From: Acidobacteriota bacterium
Lineage (GTDB): Bacteria > Acidobacteriota > Terriglobia > UBA7540
Assembly: GCA_021827255.1 (NCBI GenBank)
Contig: JAKAWO010000120.1
Span: forward strand, 1 to 8,693
DNA length: 8,693 nucleotides
Direction: 5' to 3'
The notes under the pieces were generated by a model that saw nothing but the letters and a program-made list of their open reading frames with translations, had not been told where the DNA came from and did not search any database. This document shows, piece after piece, positions 7,066-8,693 of the stretch (positions within the stretch are counted from its first letter, which is position 1; every line of letters starts with the position of its first letter). The position numbers and the translations under genes were made by a program.

Positions 7066-8604
7066 TTAAATTGTTCGATGGCGGTTGCGTTGGCTGTTCA
7101 GTCCGCCGGCGCTGCTCGGGCCCGGCTCGCCGGGTGAAGCGTAACCCAATTCTCGGAGCACTTTTCTCGCCACTTCCCGGTCATCGAACGGAATGGTTTG
7201 CTCCTTCAAAATCTGATAAGTCTCATGCCCTTTGCCCGTGATGACCACCACATCCCCTTCGCGCGCTTCCTCCAAAGCCTTCCGGATGGCCGTCTCGCGG
7301 TCCACGTTCACCTGATACGGTCTGCCCGTCCGTTGCAGGCCGACCATAACGTCATTCAGGATCGCTAGCGGGTCTTCGGCGCGGGGATTATCCGAAGTAA
7401 GGTAGGCAATGTCGGCCAGCGAGGCCGCCGCTTCCCCCATCAGCGGCCGCTTGCTACGGTCCCGCTCCCCTCCACAGCCAAAGACCACCAGCAAGCGGTT
7501 CTTGGCCATCTCTCGCGCCACGCCGAGCACATTCTTCAAGGCATCGTCCGTGTGGGCATAGTCCACAACCACCAGGAAGGGCTGGCCGGCGTCCACTCGC
7601 TCAAACCGTCCCGGAACCGCCTCCAAGCCCTCAATCCCGCTGCGAATCTTATCCGCTGCGATGCCCAACCCGAAGGCCGTTGCCGTGGCGGCGAGAATAT
7701 TCAGCAGGTTCGGCCGTCCGACCAGCGGCGACACAATGTCTAGCGTCCCGCCGGGTGTTTCGAAGACGGCCTTGAGTCCGGCCAAATCCGAACTGAATTG
7801 CTTGACTCTCACCTGCGCGCCGGGTTTGGCCCCATAGGTTATTTGGCGGGACCCTGAAAGCTGGAGTAGCCGCTCACCCCACTCGTCGTCCACATTGATC
7901 ACGGCCAGCTCGGGCGGCGGGGTTCCAAGCCCTTCGAACAGCCGGCGCTTGGCGGCAAAATAACTCTCAAAGTCCTTGTGGTAATCCAGATGATCCCGGG
8001 TGAGGTTGGTGAAAACTGCCGCCGCAAAGTGAAGGCCCCAGACTCGCTCCTGCGCGAGGGCGTGCGAGGAGACTTCCAGAACCGCGGCCTGCGCGCCCGA
8101 CCGCGCAAGCTCGTCGAAACAACTCATCAGGTCGAGTGATTCGGGCGTCGTATTCACCGCCTGGATCGTTCTTCCGTGCCAGCGGTATTCGATGGTACCG
8201 AAGAGCCCGGCGGGAATTCCCGCCGCCTCCAGAATGCGCTCGAGCAGAAATGCCGTGGTTGTTTTTCCGTTGGTACCGGTGACGCCGATCAGTCGGAGGA
8301 AAGCGTCAGGATGGTCATAGAAAGCCCCCGCAGCTTCTGCGAGGGCGCGACGAATTTGCGGGACTTGAATCCAGCGCGAGGCAAGCTCGGGAGGGGCCGG
8401 GCGTTCGCTTACCACCCCGATCGCGCCGCGCTCGATCGCCCGCGGGATATAGTCGTGCCCGTCGGCCTTTTCGCCACGGATTGCGAAAAAGAGGCTCCCG
8501 CGCTCAACCCGGCGCGAATCATAGGCAAGCGAGGTGACTTCAGCGTTAACGGCAACGCCCGAAGGGAGACGGGAAACATTTGCGAGGACCTCGCCTAATT
8601 TCAT
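7066..8604 (-). CDS. murE: UDP-MurNAc-L-Ala-D-Glu:meso-diaminopimelate ligase MurE
   Basis: MurE adds the third stem-peptide residue to UDP-MurNAc-L-Ala-D-Glu with ATP. The protein has 512 residues, about the usual length, plus a polar tail. It shows DSRRVERGSLFFAIRG (29-44) in the uridine domain, the ATP loop GVTGTNGKTTT (107-117), NTTPES (151-156), EVSSHALAQERV (177-188), TNLTRDHLDYH (199-209), the likely carbamylated K219 in AAKRRLF, VDYAHTDDAL (347-356), GCGGERDRSKRP (376-387) and TGKGHE (456-461). DNPR at 405-408 is the motif known to bind meso-diaminopimelate in MurE of the E. coli type; lysine-adding enzymes differ there. The ATG at 8604 is directly preceded by the purine tract GAGAGAGGA. 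It lies 12 bp after the stop of the upstream frame, consistent with one operon. Confidence 0.97.
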   Translation of the reverse strand: MKLGEVLANVSRLPSGVAVNAEVTSLAYDSRRVERGSLFFAIRGEKADGHDYIPRAIERGAIGVVSERPAPPELASRWIQVPQIRRALAEAAGAFYDHPDAFLRLIGVTGTNGKTTTAFLLERILEAAGIPAGLFGTIEYRWHGRTIQAVNTTPESLDLMSCFDELARSGAQAAVLEVSSHALAQERVWGLHFAAAVFTNLTRDHLDYHKDFESYFAAKRRLFEGLGTPPPELAVINVDDEWGERLLQLSGSRQITYGAKPGAQVRVKQFSSDLAGLKAVFETPGGTLDIVSPLVGRPNLLNILAATATAFGLGIAADKIRSGIEGLEAVPGRFERVDAGQPFLVVVDYAHTDDALKNVLGVAREMAKNRLLVVFGCGGERDRSKRPLMGEAAASLADIAYLTSDNPRAEDPLAILNDVMVGLQRTGRPYQVNVDRETAIRKALEEAREGDVVVITGKGHETYQILKEQTIPFDDREVARKVLRELGYASPGEPGPSSAGGLNSQRNRHRTI

Positions 8605-8613
8605 TCCTCTCTC
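8605..8613 (-). promoter_or_regulatory. Purine-rich ribosome binding tract of murE
   Basis: GAGAGAGGA directly abuts the murE ATG. Its GAGAG part is 4 bases from the start, so pairing with 16S rRNA is possible despite the tight spacing. The same AGAGGA core precedes murF and mraY. Confidence 0.5.
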
Positions 8614-8615
8614 GC

Positions 8616-8624
8616 ATTATAACA
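8616..8624 (-). promoter_or_regulatory. Possible extended -10 promoter element before murE
   Basis: TGTTATAAT is a consensus -10 hexamer (8621-8616) with the TGn extension. It lies 11 bases before the murE ATG and covers the stop codon of the upstream frame. No -35 match is present at 17 bp, where the strand is a G-run, so activity would depend on the extended -10. A start about 7 bases downstream would leave only a few bases before the ATG. It could be chance. Confidence 0.35.
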
Positions 8625-8693
8625 TCGGGCCATTCCTCCCCCCCTCATTAAACCCGCTCGACGCGGCGGTGACACTCGGTTTACCGCTCACCG
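8617..8693 (-). CDS. C-terminal tail of an upstream gene, possibly ftsI (partial)
   Basis: A minus-strand frame is open from the window edge to a TAA at 8619-8617, giving 24 codons that begin VSGKPSVTAASSG and end NGPML. The other two minus frames stop within the first 13 bases. The stop is 12 bp before murE. In dcw clusters the gene before murE is often ftsI or a related penicillin-binding protein, some with C-terminal PASTA domains that end in strands resembling VSG. The visible residues are low-complexity and cannot confirm this. The call rests on position and the open frame only. Confidence 0.4.
   Translation of the reverse strand, partial: VSGKPSVTAASSGFNEGGRNGPML

Overview
This window is part of a division and cell wall (dcw) cluster from a GC-rich diderm bacterium, and every recognised gene is read from the minus strand. 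In transcription order (high to low coordinates) it holds: the tail of an unidentified upstream frame (possibly ftsI), murE, murF, mraY, a small ribbon-helix-helix (RHH) DNA-binding protein, murD, ftsW, murG, and the first codons of a further gene (murC by usual gene order). The DNPR motif in MurE predicts meso-diaminopimelate peptidoglycan. Gene order, the MraY N-terminus and the composition suggest Acidobacteriota or a relative. That is an impression from family knowledge, not a demonstrated assignment.

Layout. 8605-8693: end of the upstream frame, with an extended -10 box (TGTTATAAT) over its stop codon. 5588-8604: murE and murF, the cytoplasmic ligases that add the third residue and D-Ala-D-Ala to the UDP-MurNAc peptide. 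4451-5581: mraY, which moves the finished precursor onto undecaprenyl phosphate. 4396-4450: the longest gene-free gap, 55 bp and about 44% GC. It holds a near-consensus sigma70 promoter (TTGACA, 17 bp, TAAAAT) whose -10 lies inside a perfect 17-bp palindrome. 4213-4395: the RHH gene, whose stop overlaps the murD start as ATGA. 2333-4216: murD with a C-terminal extension of about 175 residues. 1237-2328: ftsW. 55-1230: murG. 1-58: start of the next gene.

Together MurE, MurD and MurF build the UDP-MurNAc-pentapeptide, MraY makes lipid I, MurG makes lipid II, and FtsW polymerises lipid II at the septum. Junctions are tight: 35, 6, 55, -4, 4, 6 and -4 bp from murE to the last gene. The whole block therefore reads as one operon with a second entry point inside it.

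The part that standard dcw knowledge does not explain is the mraY-murD junction. It looks like a self-contained autoregulatory unit (promoter, operator, RHH regulator) placed so that the regulator is translationally coupled to murD. Other oddities are the MurD C-terminal extension, the uncertain MurG start, and a possible hairpin between the ribosome binding site and start codon of mraY. No tRNA, rRNA, CRISPR array, insertion sequence or convincing terminator was seen.
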